Positions 43,634 to 54,690 of a stretch of DNA of 64,000 bases are shown here, piece by piece. The translations under genes and the position numbers were made by a program. Origin of the DNA: Bradyrhizobium sp. ORS 278 (GTDB lineage Bacteria; Pseudomonadota; Alphaproteobacteria; Rhizobiales; Xanthobacteraceae); assembly GCF_000026145.1 (NCBI RefSeq), contig NC_009445.1, forward strand, positions 1,364,001 to 1,428,000, read 5' to 3'. Below the pieces are notes generated by a model. The model did not search any database. It was given only the letters and a program-made list of their open reading frames with translations, and was not told the origin of the DNA. How positions within the stretch are numbered: position 1 is the stretch's first letter; every line of letters begins with the position of its first letter.

Positions 43634-44554
43634 TCAGGCGACGCGGCTCTTTGCCGTGGCTGTGCGATGCGCGATCTCGTCATCGAGCCGTGCGGCGAGG
43701 TCGGCACCGACCTCGACCATTGGCAGCCGCACCTCCGCGCTCGAGATCACACCGGTCCGGGCGAGCCAGTACTTCGCCGGAGCCGGGCTCGGCTCAGCAA
43801 ACAGCAGCCGCGTGAGAGGCTCGACCTGGATCCAGCACGCCGCAGCGGCGTCGTGACGGCCTGCCTGCACATGCTGCAGGAGGGCAGCAAAGGTTTCGGT
43901 CTCGATATGCGCCGACAGCAGGATGGCGCCGTCGGCGCCGGCCTGCAGCGCGTCGAAGCTCTGGGCGTCCTCGCCGGTCAGGATCTGGAAGCCTGCGGGC
44001 CGGCGCACGATCAACTCCCGGGTCTGCGTGCGACTGGCGCAGCAATCCTTCAGTCCCGCAATGGCCGGATGCGCGGCGAGTTGCAGCAGCGTGTCGTTGT
44101 CGAGACCGACGGCGGAACGGTAGGGGATGTTATAGAGCACGATCGGATGCGCGGCGCGCTCAGCCAACGCGGAAAAATGCGCCAGCAGCCCGCGCTGCGA
44201 CGGGCGGACGTAAGGCGGGCTCGAGATGAGATAGAAATCGATCGGCCATGCTGCGGTCCGATCGAGCGCCTCGATCAGATCGGATGTCGCGACGCCGCCG
44301 AGGCCAAGACAGATCGGCAGCTGCCGGCCGATGGACGTGAGCTCATCGTGGACCACACTGACGAGCCGTGCGCGTTCGTCCCACGACAGCGCCAATCCTT
44401 CGCCGGAGGTCGCGCCGAGCACCAGGCCATCGACGGCCTTGCCAGCGTAGTGCCGAACGAGGTTGCGCAACGACGCTTCGTCCAGGGCGCCGTGGCGGAA
44501 CGGCGTGATCAGCGGCAGCCAGAGTCCTTGCAGGGGTGTTCGAGCGGTCGTCAT
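43634..44554 (-). CDS. Dihydrodipicolinate synthase family protein (DapA-like)
   Basis: Read from the ATG at 44554 (GAGGAG ten bases upstream), the protein has 306 residues. It is a TIM-barrel class I aldolase: LWLPLITPFRHGALD at the start, GATSGEGLALSWDER, YNIPYRSAVG with the catalytic-region Tyr, and AGLKDCCASR with the Schiff-base Lys. These support pyruvate-dependent aldolase or lyase activity, as in 4-hydroxy-tetrahydrodipicolinate synthase. YNIPYR and the alanine/arginine-rich C-terminus differ from housekeeping DapA, so it may be a paralogue acting on another keto acid. It lies downstream of two terminator-like hairpins. Confidence 0.85.
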   Translation of the reverse strand: MTTARTPLQGLWLPLITPFRHGALDEASLRNLVRHYAGKAVDGLVLGATSGEGLALSWDERARLVSVVHDELTSIGRQLPICLGLGGVATSDLIEALDRTAAWPIDFYLISSPPYVRPSQRGLLAHFSALAERAAHPIVLYNIPYRSAVGLDNDTLLQLAAHPAIAGLKDCCASRTQTRELIVRRPAGFQILTGEDAQSFDALQAGADGAILLSAHIETETFAALLQHVQAGRHDAAAACWIQVEPLTRLLFAEPSPAPAKYWLARTGVISSAEVRLPMVEVGADLAARLDDEIAHRTATAKSRVA

Positions 44555-44593
44555 GGTCCATCTCCTCAAGTGTTGAGCCGGAGACGGGACATA

Positions 44594-44622
44594 TAAAAAG
44601 CCCCGTCCTGGCGGCGGGGCTT
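44594..44622 (-). terminator. Intrinsic terminator just upstream of the DapA-like gene
   Basis: On the minus strand AAGCCCCG ... CGGGGCTT form a perfect 8 bp stem with a 9-base loop, followed by TTTATAT. It lies 40 bases before the DapA-like start codon, where read-through would decide expression of that gene. Confidence 0.7.
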
Positions 44623-44808
44623 GGTAGTGCGGCGTGAACTCGGAAGAGAGTCTAGCGCGCGCGTCCACTGGTCCCCGGATGGGGAGCTTTTTTCGACGAC
44701 AGCTTGACGTGCGGCGACGTGGACATTGGATCTACATGCGCGGTCGGCGCCACGGTGTCAACGTCACCGAGGCGTGATGACGTTGTCGGGGCATAAAACG
44801 GTCCCGCC

Positions 44809-44840
44809 AAAAAAATAGCCGGGCCCGAAAGAGCCCGGCT
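44809..44840 (-). terminator. Intrinsic terminator downstream of the LysR gene
   Basis: On the minus strand AGCCGGGC and GCCCGGCT form a perfect 8 bp stem with an 8-base loop, followed by A and seven T. It is 186 bases after the LysR stop codon, so it ends either the trxB-lysR transcript or a separate short RNA. Confidence 0.8.
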
Positions 44841-45025
44841 GGAGGTATTGGCCAATGAGGCCGACACAATCACCTTCCAAAGAGGGATTCCTGAGCGCCT
44901 GCACCACTGGAGGAGGGGGACAATGCGCGGCGCCAACGCTCAGCACACGGACACTATGGTCCTCGACACGGCCCCGCAGCAAGCAGGTGCGCCGCATGTC
45001 AGACATGCACTGTCAGATGTGCGGA

Positions 45026-45919
45026 TCAGGCCGGCCAGCGCTGCGCTTTGCTCACGACAAAGTCACGGAACACCTGCACGCGCGCGACCGTCTTCAATTC
45101 CTCGGGATAGACAAAGTAGGTGTCGAGCTGAATCGAATCCGACTCGCCGAACAGCTGCACGAGACGGCTGTTTTCTTCGACGAGATAGTCCGGCAGCGCG
45201 GCAATGCCGAGGCCCTGCTGACAGGCGCGCACCAGACCGAGGATGTTGTTGACCTTGAAATAGGCCTCGCGCGGACCGGAGCCGTTGCGGCCGGCATCGA
45301 CCAGCCAGTTGCGGTTCTGCAGATGCGGCGCGACCTGGCCGTCGGCCAGCATGATGATGCGATGGTCGTCGAGCTCGTCGAGCGTGCGCGGCGTGCCGAA
45401 GCGCTTCACATATTCCGGCGAGCAGTAGGCGTGGAAGCTGATCGCGAACAGCTTGCGCTGAATCAGGTCGGGCTGCGTCGGCTTGCGGGTGCGGATCGCA
45501 ACGTCGGCCTCGCGCATCGACAAATCGAGCTCCTCGTCGGTGACGATCAGCGAGATCCGGATCTCCGGATACATCGCGGTGAACTCGCCGAGCCGCGGGA
45601 TCAGCCAGTTGATGCCGACGCCGGGCGTGGTCGTGATCTTGAGATCGCCGCTCGGCCGCTCGCGGCTGTCGGTCAGCTTGGCGCGCGCGGCCTGCAGCTG
45701 CATGAAGACGTCGTGCGCCGTGCGGAACAGCAGATCACCCTGCTCGGTGAGGATCAGCCCGCGCGCGTGGCGATGGAACAGCGAGACCGCGAGCTCCTGC
45801 TCGAGCGCGCTGACTTGGCGCGAGACCGCCGATTGCGACAGCCCGAGCTGCTCCCCGGCATGCGTGAAGCTGCCCGCTTCCGCCGCTGCGTGAAACACCT
45901 TCAGCTTGTCCCAATCCAT
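45026..45919 (-). CDS. LysR-type transcriptional regulator
   Basis: This 297-residue regulator begins MDWDKLKVFHAAAEAGSFTH. The winged helix-turn-helix continues with GEQLGLSQSAVSRQVSALEQ, and a type 2 periplasmic-binding-like effector domain follows. A longer start ten codons upstream (45949) is possible; neither has a convincing ribosome binding site, and the shorter form fits the family. It lies 37 bases (or fewer) downstream of trxB on the same strand and may be co-transcribed with it. Targets are unknown. Confidence 0.85.
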   Translation of the reverse strand: MDWDKLKVFHAAAEAGSFTHAGEQLGLSQSAVSRQVSALEQELAVSLFHRHARGLILTEQGDLLFRTAHDVFMQLQAARAKLTDSRERPSGDLKITTTPGVGINWLIPRLGEFTAMYPEIRISLIVTDEELDLSMREADVAIRTRKPTQPDLIQRKLFAISFHAYCSPEYVKRFGTPRTLDELDDHRIIMLADGQVAPHLQNRNWLVDAGRNGSGPREAYFKVNNILGLVRACQQGLGIAALPDYLVEENSRLVQLFGESDSIQLDTYFVYPEELKTVARVQVFRDFVVSKAQRWPA

Positions 45920-45956
45920 ATCCGTAAATCCATCCCGTGATCGTGGCATCGTCAGT

Positions 45957-46922
45957 TCATTCCGCAGCGGCGCGTTCGCTCGCCGCGTGGGCGATGAAGC
46001 GTTCGGCCTCTAGCGCGGCCATGCAGCCCATGCCGGCGGCGGTGATCGCCTGCCGATAGGTTTCGTCGGCGACGTCGCCGGCCGCGAACACGCCGGGCAC
46101 GGAGGTCGCGGTCGAGCCAGGCACCACCTCGACGTAGCCGGAGGGTTTCAGCTTCAGCTGGCCCGCCACGAGCTCCGTGGCAGGCGCATGGCCGATCGCG
46201 ATGAACACGCCGTCGGCCGGCAGCTCGGTCAGCGCGCCAGTCTTGACGTTCTTGAGCCGGACATGCGTGACCTTGGACGGCGAACTGGCGCCGCAGATCT
46301 CGTCGAGAGCGCTGTCCCAGACGACCTTGATCTTGGGGTGCTTGAACAGCCGCTCCTGCAGGATGCGCTCGGCGCGAAAATGATCGCGCCGATGCACGAC
46401 CGTGACGGTGGAGGCGAAGTTGGTCAGGAACAGGGCCTCTTCGACGGCCGTGTTGCCGCCGCCGACCACGATGACCTCCTTGCCGCGATAGAAGAAGCCG
46501 TCGCAGGTGGCGCAGGCGGAGACGCCGAAGCCCTTGAACGTCTCCTCTGATGGCAGACCGAGCCAGCGCGCCTGCGCGCCGGTCGCGAGAATCACCGTCT
46601 CGGCGAGATAGACGTCGCCGGAATCGCAGGTCAGCCGGAACGGCCGCTGCGCCAGCTCCAGCTTGGTCACCAGGTCGGTCCTGATCCTGGCGCCGACGTG
46701 GGTTGCCTGTTTCTCCATCTGCTCCATCAGCCAGGGACCCTGGATGACGTCGGCGAAGCCCGGGTAGTTTTCGACGTCGGTCGTGATCGTCAGCTGGCCG
46801 CCGGGCTGGATGCCCTGGATCAGCACCGGCTCAAGCATCGCCCGTGCCGCGTAGATCGCCGCGGTATAACCGGCGGGGCCGGAACCGATGATGACGACTT
46901 TGGCATGGATCGGAGCTTGCAT
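45957..46922 (-). CDS. trxB: Thioredoxin reductase
   Basis: This 321-residue flavoenzyme reduces thioredoxin with NADPH. It has the FAD-binding VVIIGSGPAGYTAAIYAARA at the start, the redox-active CATCDGFF (CxxC) in the middle, the NADPH-binding VIVVGGGNTAVEEALFL, and the C-terminal GVFAAGDVADETYRQAITAA. Length and motif order are standard for bacterial TrxB. A LysR gene follows on the same strand. Confidence 0.95.
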   Translation of the reverse strand: MQAPIHAKVVIIGSGPAGYTAAIYAARAMLEPVLIQGIQPGGQLTITTDVENYPGFADVIQGPWLMEQMEKQATHVGARIRTDLVTKLELAQRPFRLTCDSGDVYLAETVILATGAQARWLGLPSEETFKGFGVSACATCDGFFYRGKEVIVVGGGNTAVEEALFLTNFASTVTVVHRRDHFRAERILQERLFKHPKIKVVWDSALDEICGASSPSKVTHVRLKNVKTGALTELPADGVFIAIGHAPATELVAGQLKLKPSGYVEVVPGSTATSVPGVFAAGDVADETYRQAITAAGMGCMAALEAERFIAHAASERAAAE

Positions 46923-47206
46923 GGCGACGAGAACTCGCTGGAAAGGGGAGGATCGACGACGCAGCGAGCGGAATGCGTGAAAGAAACGCCCCGAGGCCCC
47001 ATCGAAAATGTCAAATCCAAGTCTATGCGATCTGGCGAGCCATGCAAGAATTGCAACGCATCTCGGCGAATTTTCCCTTCACGACCCGGTCAACAGGGGA
47101 AATCGAGAGTAATAAAATTGCGCGAATTGAGCCGGTTGCGCTAAGAGAGTTGCCGTTCACTCCGGGAGCCCGTCTCCCGCCTGTTCCCGCCAGCCCCCCA
47201 ATCCCC

Positions 47207-47686
47207 GTGACCAAGAATCTTGACGAGATCGATCTCAAAATCCTGAGCGAAATTCAGGCCGATGGCAGGATCACCAACGTGGAACTGGCCAAGCGGGTCG
47301 GCATCTCGCCGCCGCCGTGCCTGCGGCGCGTCAGGACGCTGGAGGAGGAGGGCTATATTACCGGCTATCGCGGCCTGCTCGACCCTCGCAAGCTCGGCTT
47401 CGACGTCACCGTGTTCGCGTCGGTCCACCTGTCGAGCCAGGCCGACGCCGATCTGAAGGCGTTCGAGGAGTTCGTGCGCGCGGAGCCGCTGGTGCGCGAA
47501 TGCTGGATGCTGTCGGGTGAGGTCGACTTCATTCTGAAATGCGTGGCGCCTGACATGGCGACGTTCCAGGAGTTCGTCACGCACCTCACTGCGGCGCCGC
47601 ATGTGCGCAATGTCCGGACTTCGCTGGTGCTGCACAGCTCGAAATACGAGGCGGCAGTGCCGCTCGAGGTCAAGGGACGCGGCTAG
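47207..47686 (+). CDS. Lrp/AsnC family transcriptional regulator
   Basis: Read from the GTG at 47207, this 159-residue regulator starts TKNLDEIDLKILSEIQADGR. The helix-turn-helix continues with ELAKRVGISPPPCLRRVRTL, and a RAM/ligand-binding domain follows (LLDPRKLGFDVTVFASVHLS, CWMLSGEVDFILKC). The open frame extends about 78 codons upstream, but the family start and length fit the GTG. The region before it, shared with divergent trxB, is moderately AT-rich and probably contains both promoters. Confidence 0.85.
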   Translation: MTKNLDEIDLKILSEIQADGRITNVELAKRVGISPPPCLRRVRTLEEEGYITGYRGLLDPRKLGFDVTVFASVHLSSQADADLKAFEEFVRAEPLVRECWMLSGEVDFILKCVAPDMATFQEFVTHLTAAPHVRNVRTSLVLHSSKYEAAVPLEVKGRG

Positions 47687-47694
47687 CGATCGGC

Positions 47695-47796
47695 GTCATC
47701 CGGGCCAGCCCCGAACGAGGCTGGACCCGGGCTATCGAGATCGTCGTCTCAACCCTGGATTCCGGGTTCGATGCTCGCGCATCGCTCTGGAATGAC
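47695..47796. repeat. Dispersed palindromic repeat of the GTCATTCCGG type
   Basis: The unit begins GTCATCCGGG and ends CTGGAATGAC, imperfect inverted ends around CCAGCC-GGCTGG and internal hairpins. This type, with ACCCGGG and GCTCGCGCATCGC landmarks, is familiar from Bradyrhizobium intergenic DNA (from memory). It sits between convergent lrp and doxX genes. Confidence 0.6.
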
Positions 47797-47814
47797 CGTC
47801 GGGAGAGCGGAGGC

Positions 47815-48219
47815 TCAGCTCTTCTTGCCCAGCAGCGCGTCGACGCTGATCGGCCCGCCGCCGGCCGTGGCCAGATACAGGCAGGAGAAGCAGAACGCGA
47901 TCGCAGCGGTACCGTTGTTCAACAGCGGCAGCCACACCGGCTCGCCGGTCTTGAACATGTGGCCGAGGAAGTAGGCGAAGGCCATCTGGCCCGAGAGAAT
48001 GAAAGCCACCGGGCGCGTCAGCAGGCCGACCATTAGCAGCGCGCCGAGCACGAGCTCGATCATGCCGGCCGTGTAGATCAGCGGCGGAATGTTTGCGAAG
48101 TACGGAACCACCGGAAACTTGAAGATCTTCGCCACGCCGTACTGAAACAGCAACAGGCCTGTGATGAAGCGAAACAGGCTGAGCGCAGCCGGTTGCCATT
48201 TCGAGAGCATCTGCTCCAT
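47815..48219 (-). CDS. DoxX family membrane protein
   Basis: This 134-residue protein has four transmembrane helices with the DoxX pattern: RFITGLLLFQYGVAKIF at the start, PPLIYTAGMIELVLGALLMV, and GHMFKTGEPVWLPLLNNG before the last helix. DoxX-type proteins act in quinone-linked or thiol-linked redox processes in the membrane, but this one has no diagnostic partner. A GGGGGAT lies upstream of the ATG. Confidence 0.85.
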   Translation of the reverse strand: MEQMLSKWQPAALSLFRFITGLLLFQYGVAKIFKFPVVPYFANIPPLIYTAGMIELVLGALLMVGLLTRPVAFILSGQMAFAYFLGHMFKTGEPVWLPLLNNGTAAIAFCFSCLYLATAGGGPISVDALLGKKS

Positions 48220-48410
48220 GTCTGATCATCCCCCAATCAAAGCTAATGATGTAAGCGAGCGCCGCGCCGTCCGAGCGGCGCCGTTCCCGCCCTGCACTTA
48301 GCTCATTACCTAAACCCCGTCACTGCCGTGGATCTTCCGGTCCCGATGAATTGACCGTGTGCTGCCGAATGGCATCGGTTCGAGAGGGATGCGCGGCGGG
48401 GGACCCGTCA

Positions 48411-48441
48411 AAGGAGAAAGGGCCGCGCTTTCGCGCAGCCC
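48411..48441 (-). terminator. Intrinsic terminator after greA
   Basis: On the minus strand GGGCTGCGC and GCGCGGCCC pair around GAAA with one G-T wobble, followed by CTTTCTCCTTT. It lies 37 bases after the greA stop. Confidence 0.7.
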
Positions 48442-48477
48442 TTGTTCGATCAGACGCCCGAGAACAACAATGAGGGC

Positions 48478-48954
48478 TCAGCGCCACTCCACTTTGGCGA
48501 TCTCGTAGGACTTGGCGCCGCCCGGAGCCATGACCTCCACGGTGGTCCCCATCTTCTTGCCGATCAGCGCGCGTGCCAGCGGCGAAGTGATCGAGATCTT
48601 GCCCTTCTTGGCGTCCGCCTCGACCTCGCCGACGATCTGCCAGACCGCCTTCTTCTCGGTGTCCTCGTCGATCAGGGTCACGGTCGCGCCGAACTTGATC
48701 GTGTCGCCGGAGAGCTTGGCCACGTCGATGATGTCGGCGCGCGCGAGCTTGTCCTCAAGCTCTGCGATGCGGCCTTCATTATGCGACTGCTCTTCCTTGG
48801 CGGCGTGATATTCCGCGTTTTCCGACAGGTCGCCATGCGAGCGCGCCTCGGCGATGTGCTCGATGATGCGCGGGCGGTCCACCGACTGTCGCTGCTTCAG
48901 CTCGTTCTCCAGCGCGGCGTAGCCGCCCGCAGTCATGGGAACCTTTTCAACCAT
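48478..48954 (-). CDS. greA: Transcription elongation factor GreA
   Basis: This 158-residue factor rescues backtracked RNA polymerase by stimulating cleavage of the transcript. It has an N-terminal coiled coil with [20 protein letters not shown] followed by [13 protein letters not shown]; the DLSENAEY tip holds the acidic residues for cleavage. The C-terminal FKBP-like domain has [25 protein letters not shown] lies just before the ATG at 48954. It is 212 bases downstream of carB on the same strand, with its own terminator. Confidence 0.95.
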   Translation of the reverse strand: MVEKVPMTAGGYAALENELKQRQSVDRPRIIEHIAEARSHGDLSENAEYHAAKEEQSHNEGRIAELEDKLARADIIDVAKLSGDTIKFGATVTLIDEDTEKKAVWQIVGEVEADAKKGKISITSPLARALIGKKMGTTVEVMAPGGAKSYEIAKVEWR

Positions 48955-49166
48955 CTCTTCTCGTCCTTCAGTCGTGCGAGCAAGGCCGCGCACGATCAGC
49001 ATCTCCAGAATGGACCTTCGGGGCCCAAAAGCATAGCCGCTCAAGCCGATGATAGCGACCCGTCAAAGGCCGGACCAACATCAAACGGAGCGGCGAGTTC
49101 CTGCCGAGAGCGCTTTATTTCCGATGATTGCCAATCGCTTAGCGGGCATTCGCCCGCGCCACGCGA

Positions 49167-52631
<3,465 letters not shown>

Positions 52632-52670
52632 TCAGGCTCACGGACAAGAAACGGGCAGGGAATCGGGCAC

Positions 52671-52699
52671 AAAAAAAGGGCGCGCGTTTCGCGCGTCCC
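52671..52699 (-). terminator. Terminator-like hairpin in the carB leader
   Basis: On the minus strand GGGACGCGCG, AAA, CGCGCGCCC form a stem with one bulged A, followed by seven T. The T-run ends 40 bases before the carB start codon and the hairpin lies 97 bases after the MFS stop. It may terminate the MFS transcript or act as an attenuator for carB. Confidence 0.7.
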
Positions 52700-52795
52700 C
52701 GAAGGCCCAGGCGCGACCGGTGCTCGCGCGCGAGGGGTCTTTAGACCAGTTTATCCAAGCCGGAAAGAGCCTTACGTCCTCATCAACGGGCAATT

Positions 52796-53956
52796 TTATA
52801 CCGGTTTCAATCGCTCGCGACGGTGTCGGAGGATGAGAACCGCCAGCCCGGCGCCGACGCTGAGGCCGCCTACCCAACCGAGATCGGCCGGCGCGGCGGT
52901 CGAGAGCACGATTCCCCCGAGCGCACCGCCAAGGGCGAAGCCGAAATACATGAACGAGGAGTTGAGCGACAGCGCAACTGTCGCAGCCTGAGGCTCGATC
53001 CGGATCAAGCTCGCCGCCTGAGCCGGAAAGAAGCTCCAGCCGCAGAGACCCCAGACGCCGATCGGCACCAGCACGAGGACATGGCTCAGCTCAGGAGAGG
53101 CCGTTTTCACCGTCACCGACAGCATGCCAAGTGCTGCGGCCATGCCGGCGAGGCTCAATGCCATTGTCGGGGTCGGCCCAATGCGATCGGCCAAGATTCC
53201 GCCGAGGACGTTGCCCACCGCGGCGGCGGAGCCGAATACCAGGAGTGCCACGCTGATCTGATTGGTGGTGAAGCCGAGACCGTGCAGCGGAACCGCCAGA
53301 TAGGTGAAGACGGTCAGGCCGCCGATCGCCCACAGCATCGTCGTTACAACCGCATAGATGACGGAGGCATGGCGAGCGATCGCAAGGCGGCTGCCGAGGC
53401 TCGGAGCCGCATGGGGCAGCTTGGCCGGCACCCGCAGGAGCACGCCGATCAGGGCGAGGGCGCCGAGCGCCGCCACCAGAGCGAAGGTCGCGCGCCAGGA
53501 CGCCTGGCTCCCGACGAAGGTGCCGAGCGGGACGCCGATCACCGTTGCGACGGTGAGGCCCGAGGTCACCAGCGCGACGGCGCGGCCGCGCCGCTCCGGT
53601 GCCGAGATCGCCACCGCAACGCCGATCGCAGTCGGCGTGCAAAGCCCGGCGCCGAGGGCCATGAGAACGCGTGAGATGATCAGCAGCGGATAGCCTGGCG
53701 CGATGACAGCGAGTAGGTTGCTCGCGATGAAGACGGCGAGCGCCAGGATCAGCACCGTCTTGCGGTCGACATTGTTGAGGACCACGGCGAGCAGGGGCGA
53801 GCCGATCGCATAGGCCAGGGAATAGGCGGTCACCAGCTGACCCGCGGTGGCTGGTGAGATTCCAAGATCGGCGGAGATCGCGGGCAACAAGCCCGCGATC
53901 ACGAACGCTTCGGTCCCGATCGCGAACGTCGCCAAAGCCAGCCAGATCACCAGCAT
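52796..53956 (-). CDS. Major facilitator superfamily exporter (DHA1 type)
   Basis: This 386-residue protein has twelve predicted transmembrane helices. It carries motif A-like SLGLAYAIGSPLLAVVLNNVDRK-type sequence between helices 2 and 3 and motif C-like VTSGLTVATVIGVPLGTFVG in helix 5. It resembles the YdhP/AraJ group of drug or sugar exporters. It is divergent from an ArsR-family regulator, with two identical palindromes between them, so repression by that regulator is likely. The substrate is unknown. Confidence 0.85.
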   Translation of the reverse strand: MLVIWLALATFAIGTEAFVIAGLLPAISADLGISPATAGQLVTAYSLAYAIGSPLLAVVLNNVDRKTVLILALAVFIASNLLAVIAPGYPLLIISRVLMALGAGLCTPTAIGVAVAISAPERRGRAVALVTSGLTVATVIGVPLGTFVGSQASWRATFALVAALGALALIGVLLRVPAKLPHAAPSLGSRLAIARHASVIYAVVTTMLWAIGGLTVFTYLAVPLHGLGFTTNQISVALLVFGSAAAVGNVLGGILADRIGPTPTMALSLAGMAAALGMLSVTVKTASPELSHVLVLVPIGVWGLCGWSFFPAQAASLIRIEPQAATVALSLNSSFMYFGFALGGALGGIVLSTAAPADLGWVGGLSVGAGLAVLILRHRRERLKPV

Positions 53957-53971
53957 CGTTCATCGCCCATT

Positions 53972-53989
53972 GTTCAATATTTATTGAAC
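53972..53989. promoter_or_regulatory. Palindromic operator 1 between mfs and arsR-type genes
   Basis: GTTCAATA-TT-TATTGAAC has perfect 8 bp arms. An almost identical palindrome lies 48 bp away. Both lie in the 117 bp divergent promoter region, as expected for binding of the winged-helix regulator encoded at 54074. Confidence 0.75.
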
Positions 53990-54019
53990 TATTGGCCGAT
54001 CATGCACGTTTGTCAATTG

Positions 54020-54037
54020 GTTCAATAGATATTGAAC
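54020..54037. promoter_or_regulatory. Palindromic operator 2 between mfs and arsR-type genes
   Basis: GTTCAATA-GA-TATTGAAC is the second copy, with the same 8 bp arms and a different 2 bp centre. It lies 36 bp before the regulator start codon. Confidence 0.75.
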
Positions 54038-54073
54038 ATTGAGGCCGATGTCGTTGGTCTGTAGAGTCATCCC

Positions 54074-54442
54074 ATGAGTCGAGCCCTCCATCATCCCACC
54101 CGCGATCAGATCGAGCTGCCAGCGGTCCTGGACTGCCTGGGGGATCCGATCCGGCTCGCCATCGTGTATAATCTGGCCAAACTGGAGCACGTGGCGGGCG
54201 AGCTGCGCTGCGGCGATTTCAATGCGCTCAGCGGCAAATCCAATCTCGCCTATCACTACGCCCGGCTCCGCGAGGCGGGTCTGATTCAGACGCGCATCTC
54301 GGGCACCACCCGTTTCATTCGGCTGCGTCGCGATGATCTCGAAGCGCGCTTTCCGGGGATGCTGACGACCATCATCTCTGCCGCGACCCGCGACGCCGCA
54401 CGGCTTCAACTGCCCGAGTGCGAGATCGCGACGGAGGCATGA
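54074..54442 (+). CDS. ArsR-like winged-helix transcriptional regulator
   Basis: This 122-residue protein is a small winged helix-turn-helix repressor. LDCLGDPIRLAIVYNLAKLE is the typical ArsR opening, and KSNLAYHYARLREAGLIQTR is the recognition helix region. The wing is ISGTTRFIRLRRDDLEARFP. There is no CxC metal site in the recognition region; one Cys lies in GELRCGDF. Effectors other than a metal are therefore likely. Divergent transcription with the MFS exporter and the two operators between them define a simple efflux control unit. Confidence 0.85.
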   Translation: MSRALHHPTRDQIELPAVLDCLGDPIRLAIVYNLAKLEHVAGELRCGDFNALSGKSNLAYHYARLREAGLIQTRISGTTRFIRLRRDDLEARFPGMLTTIISAATRDAARLQLPECEIATEA

Positions 54443-54510
54443 TTTGCGGCTTGTCTGATGGCGTGCGGGGATCGTGGTGGGGAGCCCCGGAGCTGCGGGA
54501 CAGCATCGAT

Positions 54511-54587
54511 TGGAGGCCCGGCCTGGACTTGAACCAGGTTCAAGAGCGTTGCACCGCTCTTCGCGTCGTAGCTTCCGCCACCGGGCC
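54511..54587 (-). tRNA. Non-canonical tRNA-like gene with GCA anticodon position and encoded CCA
   Basis: The 77-base minus-strand element folds as a cloverleaf. The acceptor stem is perfect (GGCCCGG / CCGGGCC), followed by U73 and CCA. The T arm is perfect (CCTGG-TTCAAGT-CCAGG). The anticodon stem GAGCG/CGCTC encloses only six bases, GTGCAA, which would place GCA (Cys) after U33. The D arm (GCG-GAAGCTACGA-CGC) lacks the usual GG, and resembles a Leu-type TGGCGGAA sequence. U73 and GCA are cysteine identity features, but the short loop and odd D arm make normal decoding doubtful. It could be a degenerate tRNA, a specialised tRNA, or an old integration remnant. Confidence 0.5.
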
Positions 54588-54690
54588 GAGGGTGATCTTA
54601 CCTTTCACGGCCGCGTCAGCCAGCGCGTGTTTCAGTTAACCCTAATCCCATTGCTCCCTGTGGCAGGAGAGAGCGGGGAGGAGCGGGCGG

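Larger units (their letters stand above)
44555..45025. other. 470 bp leader region upstream of the DapA-like gene
   Basis: The region holds two minus-strand intrinsic terminators (44594-44622 and 44809-44840) and a 185-base stretch between the LysR gene and the first of them. An 80-codon minus-strand frame at 44764-45006 runs through the upstream terminator and has no ribosome binding site, so I do not call it a gene. A small RNA or leader transcript ending at the terminator is possible. Confidence 0.4.

Noticed and set aside
44764..45006. An 80-codon minus-strand frame ahead of the DapA-like gene
   Set aside because: It runs through a strong terminator hairpin and lacks a ribosome binding site, so it is more likely leader RNA than protein.
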